A stretch of 64,000 bases of DNA from Streptomyces sp. SID12488 (GTDB taxonomy: Bacteria; Actinomycetota; Actinomycetes; Streptomycetales; Streptomycetaceae), in contig NZ_JAAGLT010000039.1 in the NCBI RefSeq assembly GCF_010548275.1, forward strand, positions 1-64,000, written 5' to 3'. Position numbers and translations under genes: made by a program. The notes under the pieces were generated by a model. The model did no database searches. It had not been told where the DNA came from and saw nothing but the letters and a program-made list of their open reading frames with translations. Of this stretch, positions 43,901 through 52,130 are shown one piece after another. Within the stretch, counting starts at the first letter, position 1. Each line of letters begins with the position of its first letter.

Positions 43901-44146
43901 ATGGCAACCGACGACCCCATCCACAGCGGCATGCCCGCGTCCGAACTCGGCTCCGAGGGCTGGCACAAGCCCTGGAGCGGCACCAACGGCGGAAGCTGCG
44001 TCGAGACCAAGCGACTGCCCGACGGCAGTGTCGCGTTCCGGCAGTCCAAGGACCCGGACGGGCCCGCGCTGGTCTACTCCCGGGACGAGATGGTGGCGTT
44101 CCTGGAGGGCGCCAAGTCCGGCCAGGCCGACTTCCTGATCGCCTGA
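43901..44146 (+). CDS. DUF397-domain protein
   Basis: An 81-residue protein with the typical DUF397 elements: WHKPWSGTNGGSCVET, VAFRQSKDPDGPALVYSRDE and WxxF-like MVAFLEGAKSG. It lies three bases after the XRE gene and is surely cotranscribed. In studied pairs the small DUF397 protein binds and inhibits the HTH partner. Confidence 0.92.
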   Translation: MATDDPIHSGMPASELGSEGWHKPWSGTNGGSCVETKRLPDGSVAFRQSKDPDGPALVYSRDEMVAFLEGAKSGQADFLIA

Positions 44147-44305
44147 CGCCCCACCGCGCGCACCACCACTCCGCACGCACCACTCTGTGAAGTCCGAAGG
44201 GAGCGGCATGCGTACGCCGCCTCGCGCCCCGGATCGAGCCATGCCGCCCGGACGTGCCGGCACCCCTCCGCCGTGCCGCTCCCCCAGGACGGGGGTGCCC
44301 ACGCG

Positions 44306-44860
44306 ATGAGCCTTCCGCAGACCACGTCGGTCGTGGCGGAGGCCGTCACCCCCTACCGGACCCTGGTCGTCGAGGGCCACGAGGGCGTTCACCGCGCCCG
44401 GCTGTTCTCCGAACTGGCCCTGCTCGGCTTCCCGTTACGGCAACCGCCGGGCGGGCTGGACCATCTCGATCCCGCTCGGCCGTACCGCGACCTGCTGGAC
44501 GAGCCGGGCCGGCTCGTCATCGACGGCGGCGTCATCGGGGAACTCGTGTACGGGCCGTTGCGTCGCGGACGGTCCCGGGTGACCTGGATCCAGGCGCTCG
44601 ACTTCGCCGAGGCCGTCGCGGAACGCGAGGGCGCCATGCTCCACCTCACCGCCTGTGAGCACGTGGTCGAGCACGGCGACGAGCCGGACGGTCGGCACGG
44701 CGACGACGGATCGGAGACCGCTGCCGCCAGCCACGCCTACGCGCGGGTGTTCCGGACCCTCGCCCAGCACGTTCCCGTGGTGAGCGTGAACGTCACCTCC
44801 GCCACGACCCACCTGGTCGCCGGCCGGACCCGCCGCATCCGTTCACCTGCGCCCCACTAG
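44306..44860 (+). CDS. Thymidylate-kinase-like protein with degenerate P-loop
   Basis: The 184-residue product resembles dTMP-kinase-like phage or actinobacterial proteins: TLVVEGHEGVHRARLFSELA replaces the Walker A motif GxxGxGKS/T, the lysine and the following Ser/Thr being lost. Later blocks LVIDGGVIGELVYGPLRRGRS and MLHLTACEHVVEHG match the DRS-like and adenine-binding regions. ATP binding is doubtful, so it may be a pseudo-kinase. No ribosome binding site supports the ATG at 44306; a GTG at 44273 is also possible. It follows the XRE/DUF397 pair by 159 bases. Confidence 0.65.
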   Translation: MSLPQTTSVVAEAVTPYRTLVVEGHEGVHRARLFSELALLGFPLRQPPGGLDHLDPARPYRDLLDEPGRLVIDGGVIGELVYGPLRRGRSRVTWIQALDFAEAVAEREGAMLHLTACEHVVEHGDEPDGRHGDDGSETAAASHAYARVFRTLAQHVPVVSVNVTSATTHLVAGRTRRIRSPAPH

Positions 44861-44936
44861 TCCCAACTCCGGCAACCGAACCGGCAGTTGCCGATAGGTT
44901 GGCGAAGTCCGCGCGAGGCAAGTCAGGAGAACTCCG

Positions 44937-45746
44937 ATGACAGACGACCGGTCCACCCCCGACCAGGAAGCACTGTCCAAGATCGACACGACGGTGCCGC
45001 ACTCCGCCCGCATCTGGAACTACTGGATGGGCGGCAAGGACAACTACGAGGTCGACCGCGCGGCGGGCGACGAGTACCGCGAGATCGCCCCCAACATCGA
45101 GACGATGGCCCGGGCCTCGCGCACCTATCTCATCCGCGCCGTCACCTTCCTGGCCCGCGAGCGAGGTGTCCGCCAGTTCCTCGACATCGGCACCGGCCTG
45201 CCGACGTACGACAACACGCACCAGGTCGCCCAGAAGGTGGCCCCCGAGTCGCGCATCGTCTACGTCGACAACGACCCGCTCGTCCTGCGGCACGCCCAGG
45301 CCCTGCTCACCAGCACCCCCGAGGGCACCACGGACTACGTGGACGCGGATCTGCGGGAACCCGAGAAGATCATCGAGACCGCGGGCCGGTTCCTGGACTT
45401 CGGCAAGCCGGTGGCGCTGATGCTCATGGGCATCCTCGGCCACATCCACGACTGGGAGGAGGCCAAGTCGATCACGCGCCGCCTCCAGGCGGCCCTGCCC
45501 CCGGGCAGCCACTTCGTGCACTACGACAGCACGGACACCGACGAGGAGCTCAAGCGCGCCCAGGAGGGGTACGACGACACGGGCGCGGTCCCGTACGTAC
45601 TGCGCAGCCCCGACAAGCTCTCCGCGCTTTACGAGGGCCTGGATCTGGTGGATCCGGGCATCGTCTCCTGCCCCCTGTGGCGCCCGGAGCCAGGCACCTC
45701 GCCGGAGCCGACGGACGTGTACGGAGGGGTCGCGTACAAGGCTTAG
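44937..45746 (+). CDS. S-adenosyl methyltransferase family protein (PF04672), copy 3
   Basis: The 269-residue third copy of this family in the window. Blocks are SARIWNYWMGGKDNYEVDR, FLDIGTGLPTYDNTHQVAQK, IVYVDNDPLVLRHA and SCPLWRPEP. The ATG follows AGGAGAACTCC. It is closest in its opening to copy 2 and shares STPEG with it. No substrate is known; the neighbour downstream is an esterase. Confidence 0.87.
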   Translation: MTDDRSTPDQEALSKIDTTVPHSARIWNYWMGGKDNYEVDRAAGDEYREIAPNIETMARASRTYLIRAVTFLARERGVRQFLDIGTGLPTYDNTHQVAQKVAPESRIVYVDNDPLVLRHAQALLTSTPEGTTDYVDADLREPEKIIETAGRFLDFGKPVALMLMGILGHIHDWEEAKSITRRLQAALPPGSHFVHYDSTDTDEELKRAQEGYDDTGAVPYVLRSPDKLSALYEGLDLVDPGIVSCPLWRPEPGTSPEPTDVYGGVAYKA

Positions 45747-45782
45747 CCGCTTCCGCTGTACCGATCGGTCGTGTTTAATGTC

Positions 45783-45802
45783 ATCCTGTCGATCGACAGG
45801 AT
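45783..45802. promoter_or_regulatory. Perfect 20-bp palindrome before the esterase gene
   Basis: The half site ATCCTGTCGA is followed directly by its reverse complement, and the -10-like TTTAATGT lies just upstream. The site ends 31 bases before the esterase start, the right place for a repressor operator such as that of a TetR protein. No such regulator is adjacent. Confidence 0.6.
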
Positions 45803-45833
45803 TCCTGGCAATTGCCCGACCGAACGGAACCGC

Positions 45834-46769
45834 GTGTCCCTCCTCGCCAGGCCTGCGGTGGCCTCCCTCATCGCCAAGACGATGCAGCGTCTCGTCATGC
45901 TGGCGGACCGACGGCCCAGCGGCCGGGGTTCCGCCGCCGCGTCCCACGCCCGCCTTCCGGAATTCCCGCGTGCCACAAGCGAGTTGACGGTTCCGACCGC
46001 GATCGCCCCGGCGAGGGTCGTGGTCTACCGGCCCGCGACCGAGGACCCGGCCCCGCCGGTCCACGTCAACTTCCACGGCGGCGGATTCATCATGCCGGTG
46101 ACGGAGACGGACGACGCCTTCTGCCGTGCCGTCGCCGCGCTGGCGGGCGTGGTGGTCGTCAACGTCGACTACGTCGTCGCCCCGCAGCACCCGTTCCCGG
46201 CCCCGCCCCGGCAGTCGTACGAGGTGGTCCGGTGGATCGCCGAGAACGGCGCCGAGAACGGCTGGGACGGCACCCGGCTCACCGTGGGCGGGCAGAGCGC
46301 CGGCGGTGGTCTCGCGGCGGCCGTGGCCCGTCAGGCCCTGGAGGAGGGCGGCCCCTCCATCGCGCTGCAGGTCCTGCACTACGCGCCGCTCGACCTGGCG
46401 ACCGCCGCGAAGGACAAACGGGCGGCGATCGCCAAGCCGATGCTGCGCCCCTGGATGGGCGAGGTGTTCGACAGCGCGTACGTCCCGGACCCGCGCGAGC
46501 GCAGCGACCGCCTCGTCTCCCCCGCCCACCCGAAGGAGACCGCGGACCTCAAGGGCATCGCACCCGCCCTGATCGTCACGGCCGCCCACGACCGTCTCCG
46601 GGCCGAGGGCGCGCGTTATGCCGAGCGGCTGCGGCAGGTGGGCTCGCTGGTCGAGCACCATGACGTGGCAGGGGTCGATCACGCCTACGACCTGGGCGAC
46701 GACGAGAAGGGCCGGGAGATCTACGCCTTCATCGCCCAGCACGTACGGCGGGCCACGGCGGACGCCTGA
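45834..46769 (+). CDS. Alpha/beta hydrolase, HSL-type esterase
   Basis: The 311-residue cytoplasmic esterase belongs to the hormone-sensitive-lipase group. The oxyanion motif HVNFHGGGFI lies near residue 80, the nucleophile is in VGGQSAGGGLAAAVA near 150, and the acid and base are in AHDRLRAEGARYA and VDHAYDLG. The GTG start lacks a strong ribosome binding site. It probably hydrolyses short acyl esters. The palindrome upstream suggests induction by a ligand. Confidence 0.88.
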   Translation: MSLLARPAVASLIAKTMQRLVMLADRRPSGRGSAAASHARLPEFPRATSELTVPTAIAPARVVVYRPATEDPAPPVHVNFHGGGFIMPVTETDDAFCRAVAALAGVVVVNVDYVVAPQHPFPAPPRQSYEVVRWIAENGAENGWDGTRLTVGGQSAGGGLAAAVARQALEEGGPSIALQVLHYAPLDLATAAKDKRAAIAKPMLRPWMGEVFDSAYVPDPRERSDRLVSPAHPKETADLKGIAPALIVTAAHDRLRAEGARYAERLRQVGSLVEHHDVAGVDHAYDLGDDEKGREIYAFIAQHVRRATADA

Positions 46770-46791
46770 CGCCCCCGTGGGCCGCTCCCCC

Positions 46792-47724
46792 TCATCGCAG
46801 GGTGAGCGGGGTCTCCGTTTCGGCCCGGGTCAGTTTCTCGGGGTTGCGGACGTAGTAGAGACCGGTGACGAGGTCGTTCTCGACGCGCATCGCCATGATG
46901 CCGTCGAGCTCGCCGCCCAGGTGTACGGCGACTGCCAGGCCGCCGTTGACCATGGTGGGGGTGAAGGCGATCGGGCCCTTGTTCTTGCCCGCGGTGCCGA
47001 ACAGGAAGCGGACCACCTTGTCGGCGCCGTTGATCGGCCGCAGCGCTGCCTGCTTGATGCCGCCGCCGTCGCTCACCAGGACGACGTCCGGGGCGAGCAC
47101 GTCGAGGAGGATCTGCGGGTCCCCGGTTTCCAGTACGCGCTGGAACGATTCCAGGACGGCCCGGCCCACATCCGGGGAGACCGTCTGTCGGGGGCGCCGG
47201 GCGTCGACGTGCCGCCGGGCGCGGTGGGCGATCTGGCGGACGGCCGCGGGGCTCTTGTCGACGGCGGCGGCGATCTCCTCGTAGCCCGTGTCGAACACCT
47301 CGCGCAGGACGAACACGGCGCGTTCGGTCGGCGAGAGGGTTTCGAGGACGAGCATCAGGGCCATCGAGACGCTCTCGGCGAGTTCGACGTCCTCGGCCAC
47401 GTCGGGCGCGGTGAGCAGCGGCTCGGGCAGCCACTGACCGACGTACGCCTCCTTGCGGCGGCTCATCGTGCGCAGCCGGTTGAGGGCCTGCCGGGTCGTG
47501 ATCCTGACCAGATAGGCGCGCTGCTCGCGGACCTGTGTCAGGTCGACCTTGACCCAGCGCAGCCATGTCTCCTGGAGGACGTCCTCGGCGTCGGCCGCCG
47601 AGCCGAGCATCTCGTAGGCGACGGTGAAGAGCAGGTTGCGGTGGGCGACGAAGGTCTCGGTCGCCGGGTCGGTGGCCAGGTCGGTGGCCGGCTCCGGTTC
47701 CGGGGCGGTGGTGTCCTCGCTCAT
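46792..47724 (-). CDS. ECF41-group RNA polymerase sigma factor (SigJ-like)
   Basis: The 310-residue protein has sigma region 2 (NLLFTVAYEMLGSAADAEDVLQ, in part), region 4 (LSPTERAVFVLREVFDTGYEE) and a C-terminal SnoaL-like domain. The ECF41 signature motifs are visible: WLPEP at residues 98-102, DGGG near 215 and NPEKL near 297. In this group the fused C-terminal domain replaces an anti-sigma factor and controls activity. The gene follows the FAD oxidoreductase gene by 151 bases on the same strand. Its probable target promoter is at 49125-49151. Confidence 0.92.
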   Translation of the reverse strand: MSEDTTAPEPEPATDLATDPATETFVAHRNLLFTVAYEMLGSAADAEDVLQETWLRWVKVDLTQVREQRAYLVRITTRQALNRLRTMSRRKEAYVGQWLPEPLLTAPDVAEDVELAESVSMALMLVLETLSPTERAVFVLREVFDTGYEEIAAAVDKSPAAVRQIAHRARRHVDARRPRQTVSPDVGRAVLESFQRVLETGDPQILLDVLAPDVVLVSDGGGIKQAALRPINGADKVVRFLFGTAGKNKGPIAFTPTMVNGGLAVAVHLGGELDGIMAMRVENDLVTGLYYVRNPEKLTRAETETPLTLR

Positions 47725-47875
47725 GTTCCGGCCTCTGTGCGGCGCGGGCGGCGGCCCTGGTCGCCGACGGTTCTCAGGCTTGCTTCCACAGCATGGTCCT
47801 CTTCGTCTTCGTCGACAGTCGTTCGATCGGCAGGGGGACACTGCCCGGCGCTCCGCCGTGGCACGCCGGGCTGTC

Positions 47876-49075
47876 TCAGGCTGCCCGCTCGGCGGTGGTC
47901 CGTTGCTGGTCGGGTCCGGCCTGGAGCAGCTGCCTGCGCCTGGCGTCCTTGGACCACCAGGTGCGCGCACCTGGCTTGCGTGCCTCGTACGACAGCTGCC
48001 AGGGGATGCTCCGGCAGATGAGCTCCTTGATCTTCGCGCCCGCTCGGCCACCGACGTAGTACCTCTTGGCGGTGTCGTCCCTGCCCATGAGCTGAAAGAC
48101 GCCCGCGCCACGACCCAGGCTGATGCACGTGCCGACGAACCCCACATCGATGGACGCGGGCCGCTCACCGGCGATCCGGCTCAGCACCGTCTCGGCGGCC
48201 TGCGGGCCCAGTTGGACCGCTGCCTGGCAGCTCATCCGGAACGGCAGGCCCGACGGGGCCGCCGAGTCCCCGGCCGCGACGATGTGCTCGTCGTCGACGC
48301 TCGTCAGCGTCTCGTCGGTGAGCAGGCGGCCCAGGGCATCGGTGCGCAGACCGCTGCGCGCGGCCAGGTCGGGCACCCCGAATCCGGCGGTCCAGATCGT
48401 CACCGTGCTCGGCAGCTCACAGCCACCGGCGAGCCGTACGGCGTCACGGGTCACCTCCGTCACCTTCGTGTCGGGGCCGTCGAGCACGCTCACCCCGAGT
48501 GCGGCGAGCCGCCCGGCCACCGAGCGGCGCCCCCGCGGATGCAGGGACGGGCCGAGCAGCCCGCCGCAGAGGAGGGTCACGGTGCGGCCCTGTTCCGCGA
48601 GCTCGGCGGCGGTCTCGATGCCGGTCGGCCCGGCGCCGACCACGGTCACCGGGGCCGAGGCGGGCGCCGCGTCGAGGACCGGCCTCAGCCGCCGCGCCTC
48701 CTCCAGGCCGGCGATCGGGTAGGCGAACTCGGCGGCGCCGGGTACACGCGGGTCGGCGCTGCCGCTGCCCACCGCGTAGACCAGGTGGTCGTAGCCCACG
48801 GTGTCGCCGCTCGCCAGTGTCAGGGCGCGCCCGGCCGCGTCGATCAGCGTCACGGTGTCCACCACCAGCCGGACGCTGTCGGCCAGGAGCTTGCCGTACT
48901 CGGCGACCGCCTCGTGGGTACCGGCCACGAGCTGGTGCAGGCGGATCCGGTCGACGAAGGTCGGGCGCGGGTTGATCAGTGTGACGGTGACATCGGCGCG
49001 CTGCGTCAGACGGTTGGCCGCCATGACGCCGGCGTAGCCGCCGCCGATCACGATCACCTCGGTGTTGCCGCTCAT
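47876..49075 (-). CDS. FAD-dependent NAD(P)H oxidoreductase (NDH-2-like)
   Basis: The 399-residue flavoprotein has the FAD-binding GGGYAGVMAANRL at the N-terminus, a second dinucleotide fold VTVVGAGPTGIETAAELAEQG for NAD(P)H, and a flavin-contact motif DDEHIVAAGDSAAP. It matches type II NADH dehydrogenase-like oxidoreductases, without a membrane-anchoring C-terminal helix. Oxidoreductases are the common partners and targets of ECF41 sigma factors, and a matching promoter precedes the gene. GGAGGAGACACC precedes the ATG. Confidence 0.9.
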   Translation of the reverse strand: MSGNTEVIVIGGGYAGVMAANRLTQRADVTVTLINPRPTFVDRIRLHQLVAGTHEAVAEYGKLLADSVRLVVDTVTLIDAAGRALTLASGDTVGYDHLVYAVGSGSADPRVPGAAEFAYPIAGLEEARRLRPVLDAAPASAPVTVVGAGPTGIETAAELAEQGRTVTLLCGGLLGPSLHPRGRRSVAGRLAALGVSVLDGPDTKVTEVTRDAVRLAGGCELPSTVTIWTAGFGVPDLAARSGLRTDALGRLLTDETLTSVDDEHIVAAGDSAAPSGLPFRMSCQAAVQLGPQAAETVLSRIAGERPASIDVGFVGTCISLGRGAGVFQLMGRDDTAKRYYVGGRAGAKIKELICRSIPWQLSYEARKPGARTWWSKDARRRQLLQAGPDQQRTTAERAA

Positions 49076-49124
49076 GGTGTCTCCTCCGCTTGGACTGTGC
49101 CCCCTCTTCGGGGTTCGGCCTCAA

Positions 49125-49151
49125 GACACCGCTCGGGCGGTGGTTGTGACA
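49125..49151 (-). promoter_or_regulatory. Probable ECF41 target promoter
   Basis: On the minus strand TGTCACA (49151-49145) is followed after exactly 16 bases by TGTC (49128-49125), close to the ECF41 consensus TGTCACA-N16-CGTC as I recall it. It lies 50 bases upstream of the FAD oxidoreductase start, next to the ECF41 sigma gene. Confidence 0.7.
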
Positions 49152-49264
49152 GGTCGGTACGCTCGATCTTTTTTCGCCCCCGCCGCCCCTACCAGCCCCC
49201 TCCCGTCCCCTCCTCTCCCGTCCCATCTCTGGGCATGAGTTGCCGAAACGAGTTGTGATCCCGA

Positions 49265-49555
49265 CCGTCCGGCCTTCTGTCCGGGCATCGGCCCGGTCGA
49301 GGCACGTGCCGGGGCGAGTTGGCCGGTCATCCGTTCAAGGACCCGTTCGGCGATGACAAGTTCGTCCCGCTCGGCCCGTACCTCCGCCAGCTGGTCGGCC
49401 AGTTGTTCTTCGAGTTCGTCCGGTTCCGCGCGCCGCGCGGTGATCCGTTCTATCGGCTCGGGATCCAGCACGTACCGGATCGCGGAGAGCCGTCCGGCCC
49501 CAGCGAGTAGCACCTGGAACGCACTCGCGCTCCAGGTGCTGGGAAACGGAGCCAC
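49265..49555 (-). pseudogene. Remnant of a coiled-coil hypothetical protein
   Basis: The minus-strand frame includes LDPEPIERITARRAEPDELE and EEQLADQLAEVRAERDELV, an acidic/basic coiled coil that in other Streptomyces, as I recall, starts a longer protein with a C-terminal winged helix. Here that second part is replaced by unrelated Arg/Gly-rich sequence running into the ECF41 promoter region, and no clear start with a ribosome binding site is present. It looks like a truncated copy. The bounds are approximate. Confidence 0.5.
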
Positions 49556-49567
49556 GGCGGCTCGTCA

Positions 49568-50368
49568 TCAGTGTGCCCAGGGCAGACGAACCGCCTCGAT
49601 TTCAGGGTCGTTCAGCAAAGCATCGATCAGCGCTGGGGAACCGGCGATCTTTGTGCCCCACAGGTCGTAGTCGGTGCACAGGACCCAGGAGCGGTCATCG
49701 GCCCAGAGGTTGGACGGGCTGAAGTCCGCTCCGGACAGGTCGTACAGCAGTTCTGCATCGCCGAGCCGACCCGCACGCACGTGGAGGTTGTCGAAGTCAG
49801 TGGCTCCAAGCGACAGAGGACTCCAGTAGGCCAGGCAGCGGGTGTCCGGGCCTTCGGGACCGCACTGGCTGAGGGTGACGATCAGCTGATTCCAGGTCTC
49901 ACGGTCCAGGCTTCCTTCGGTCGGCGGGATCATGCTGAGCGGCCAACTGCCCTTCTTCTTGGCCGAGGGAAAGCAGCGGTGGGAGGGCATCAGTCCGTCG
50001 GGCACCATCGGGTCGCCGGTCCGGCGGGCAAGCTCGGCCCAGCGCAGCCGCCGTCGGCCAGGGCCGGGATGCCGGGCGCGGCCCAGACCTCCCCCCGTGG
50101 TGACGCTCACAGCATCGAGGTCGATGGCTCCGACAGTGCGGGGCTGGGTGCTGCCGGCGGCAAGACGTGCCCGGTGGTGCTCGTCGTACGACACTTCGTT
50201 CGACCCCTGGTTGTGCTCGTACATGGAGTTGAGCACCCACACCGCGTCAGGCATCGCCGGAGGCATGAACCCGGTCAGGCCGTCGCCGCACAGCTCCAGC
50301 AGCCAGTCGGTGGCTCCGGACCGCACGAGCGGCCACAGGCTGGACATCGGGTTCGGTTCCTCGGACAT
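49568..50368 (-). CDS. Hypothetical protein
   Basis: A 266-residue soluble protein with acidic, Trp-rich character: SLWPLVRSGATDWLLELCGD at the N-terminus, MYEHNQGSNEVSYDEHHRAR in the middle and a C-terminal WADDRSWVLCTDYDLWGTKI followed by ALIDALLNDPEIEAVRL. The last block resembles the tails of contact-dependent or type VI immunity proteins, but no toxin gene is nearby and the family is not recognised. The ATG at 50368 has only a weak ribosome binding site. Confidence 0.65.
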   Translation of the reverse strand: MSEEPNPMSSLWPLVRSGATDWLLELCGDGLTGFMPPAMPDAVWVLNSMYEHNQGSNEVSYDEHHRARLAAGSTQPRTVGAIDLDAVSVTTGGGLGRARHPGPGRRRLRWAELARRTGDPMVPDGLMPSHRCFPSAKKKGSWPLSMIPPTEGSLDRETWNQLIVTLSQCGPEGPDTRCLAYWSPLSLGATDFDNLHVRAGRLGDAELLYDLSGADFSPSNLWADDRSWVLCTDYDLWGTKIAGSPALIDALLNDPEIEAVRLPWAH

Positions 50369-50577
50369 CCGCTCATGGTCCCAGGTGCGAATCCGCCCTT
50401 CTTCGAGGGGACGACGTGACGGGCCCCGAACCCCGCCGCCCGAGCGCGTCTCCGGGTACCTGCAGCGTTCTCGTGACGCCGGAGGGCTGGAAATGCCGCC
50501 CGGTACCGAGCGGTTCAAGGCAGCCTGGCAAGCAGGCCGAGGCGAGTGGTGAGTGGTAGACCAAGGCCTGGGTGGTA

Positions 50578-51933
50578 TCAACCTCGGCTGTCGGACACCG
50601 GATGCTTCGGATGGGTCTCGGCAGACGCCGGACGAGCCGGGCGGGCCTTCGCCTGGCTCAGCGCGACGAACACCGTGGCGAGCACCGCCGCGACGGCGAA
50701 CGCCGTGAACCCCCAGCCCTCCGACCCGCTCGCCACCAACTGGCCGCCCAGCCACGGCCCGAACACCGCGCCGAAGCGGCCGATGCCCGACACCCAGCCC
50801 AGCGCCGTCGCACGGTCGGCGTCGGTAGAGCGGCCGGCCACCGTCGCGTAGATCATGGCCTGGGCGCTGAAGAGGAACATGCCGGTGAGGAAGACCACGG
50901 TGTAGGTGACCGGCAGCGCCATGTGGATGCCCAGGAGGTAGACGCCGACCGCGGTGCAGGCGAACCAGATGGTGGCGATGCGGGCGGCGCCGTAGCGGTC
51001 GGCGCAGCGGCCGGCGACCAGCATGCCCACGATGCCGCCGAGGTTGATGACGATGAGGAAGGACAGGGACGAGCCGAGTTCGTAGCCCGCGCCGCGCATC
51101 ATGGTCGGCAGCCAGTTGCTGACCCCGTAGACGAGCAGCAGGCCGCAGAAGGAGGCCAGCCAGAAGAGGGCGGTGGTGCGCCACAGGTTGCCGCGGAAGA
51201 GGGACGCGACGGCACTCCAGCGGTCCCCGGTCGCGGGGCGCTCCGTCGCGGCGACCGGCAGCTCGACGTCGTAGCGGTCGGCGAGGGCCCGGGCCTCCTC
51301 GACGCGGCCCTTGGCGATCAGGAAGCGCATCGACTCGGGCAGGAACCTCGCGACCAGCGGGACTCCGACGAGCAGCGGGATCACACAGACCCAGTAGGCG
51401 ACGCGCCATCCGTCGGGGCCGCTCGTCCACAGGCCCAGGAAGCCCGCCATGATGCCGCCGGCCTGGTGCGCGGTCATCAGCGTGCCGACGATCAGGGCGC
51501 CCCGGCCGCGCGGGGCGTACTCGGAGACCATCGTGATCGTGGTGGGCAGCAGGCCGCCCAGGCCGAGGCCCGCGATGAAGCGGCCGAGGCCGAACACCCC
51601 GATGCTGGGGGCGAGTGCGCACAGGGCGGACGCCAGCGAGAACACGGCGGTGCAGGTGAGGATCACCTTCTTGCGCCCGATCCAGTCGGTGACCGTACCC
51701 GCGGACAGCGCGCCGATGAGCATGCCGAAGGTGGCGTAGCTGCCGAGGTCGCCCGCCTGGTCGGGGACGAGTCCGAGGGCCTTGTGCTCCAGCATGTGGG
51801 GCAGTTCGGCGCCGTAGACGAACATGTCGAGGCCGTCGAAGAAGACGACAAGCCAGCACAGGCCGACGACGAGCACGGCCAGTCTGCCGCCGCGAGCGGG
51901 CGGGGCGGAGGCAGGGGCGGGGGACGGAGACAT
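50578..51933 (-). CDS. MFS transporter, aromatic acid:H+ symporter type
   Basis: The 451-residue protein has 12 predicted membrane segments and the AAHS signatures FFDGLDMFVYG in helix 1 (the Asp needed for transport) and GTVTDWIGRKKV in loop 2-3, with the repeat GRCADRYGAARI in loop 8-9. PcaK, GalT and related importers take up hydroxybenzoates. It is downstream of the aromatic catabolic genes with its own upstream region, which carries the same TTGTCAACAAT element as the GntR regulator gene. Confidence 0.9.
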   Translation of the reverse strand: MSPSPAPASAPPARGGRLAVLVVGLCWLVVFFDGLDMFVYGAELPHMLEHKALGLVPDQAGDLGSYATFGMLIGALSAGTVTDWIGRKKVILTCTAVFSLASALCALAPSIGVFGLGRFIAGLGLGGLLPTTITMVSEYAPRGRGALIVGTLMTAHQAGGIMAGFLGLWTSGPDGWRVAYWVCVIPLLVGVPLVARFLPESMRFLIAKGRVEEARALADRYDVELPVAATERPATGDRWSAVASLFRGNLWRTTALFWLASFCGLLLVYGVSNWLPTMMRGAGYELGSSLSFLIVINLGGIVGMLVAGRCADRYGAARIATIWFACTAVGVYLLGIHMALPVTYTVVFLTGMFLFSAQAMIYATVAGRSTDADRATALGWVSGIGRFGAVFGPWLGGQLVASGSEGWGFTAFAVAAVLATVFVALSQAKARPARPASAETHPKHPVSDSRG

Positions 51934-52036
51934 CGTTGTTTCCTATCGTCCGGCAGGAGAGTCCCTAGGGAGGGAGAAGTCACTGCGCCATAGGGAGGGG
52001 GGAGGTGCGCTCGACGTTAGGGAGCCCTCCCAGGAG

Positions 52037-52058
52037 TGTCAACGTTTTTGTCAACAAT
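52037..52058 (-). promoter_or_regulatory. GntR operator candidate before the transporter gene
   Basis: Two tgtcaac units 12 bases apart (52037-52043 and 52049-52055), the second within TTGTCAACAAT (52048-52058). TTGTCAACAAT also occurs in the promoter region of the cluster's GntR gene (56479-56490), about 105 bases upstream of the transporter start here. Confidence 0.6.
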
Positions 52059-52130
52059 CTCATGGACGAGGTGGGCCGTGCCGTCGTCGGTCACGGCCCG
52101 TGCCGCAGGTGGGAGCGTCGGCCGAGCCCG

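Noticed and set aside
50373..51859. Upstream extension of the hypothetical protein frame to 763 codons across the transporter gene
   Set aside because: The extension is antisense-frame sequence within the MFS gene; the real protein begins at the ATG at 50368.
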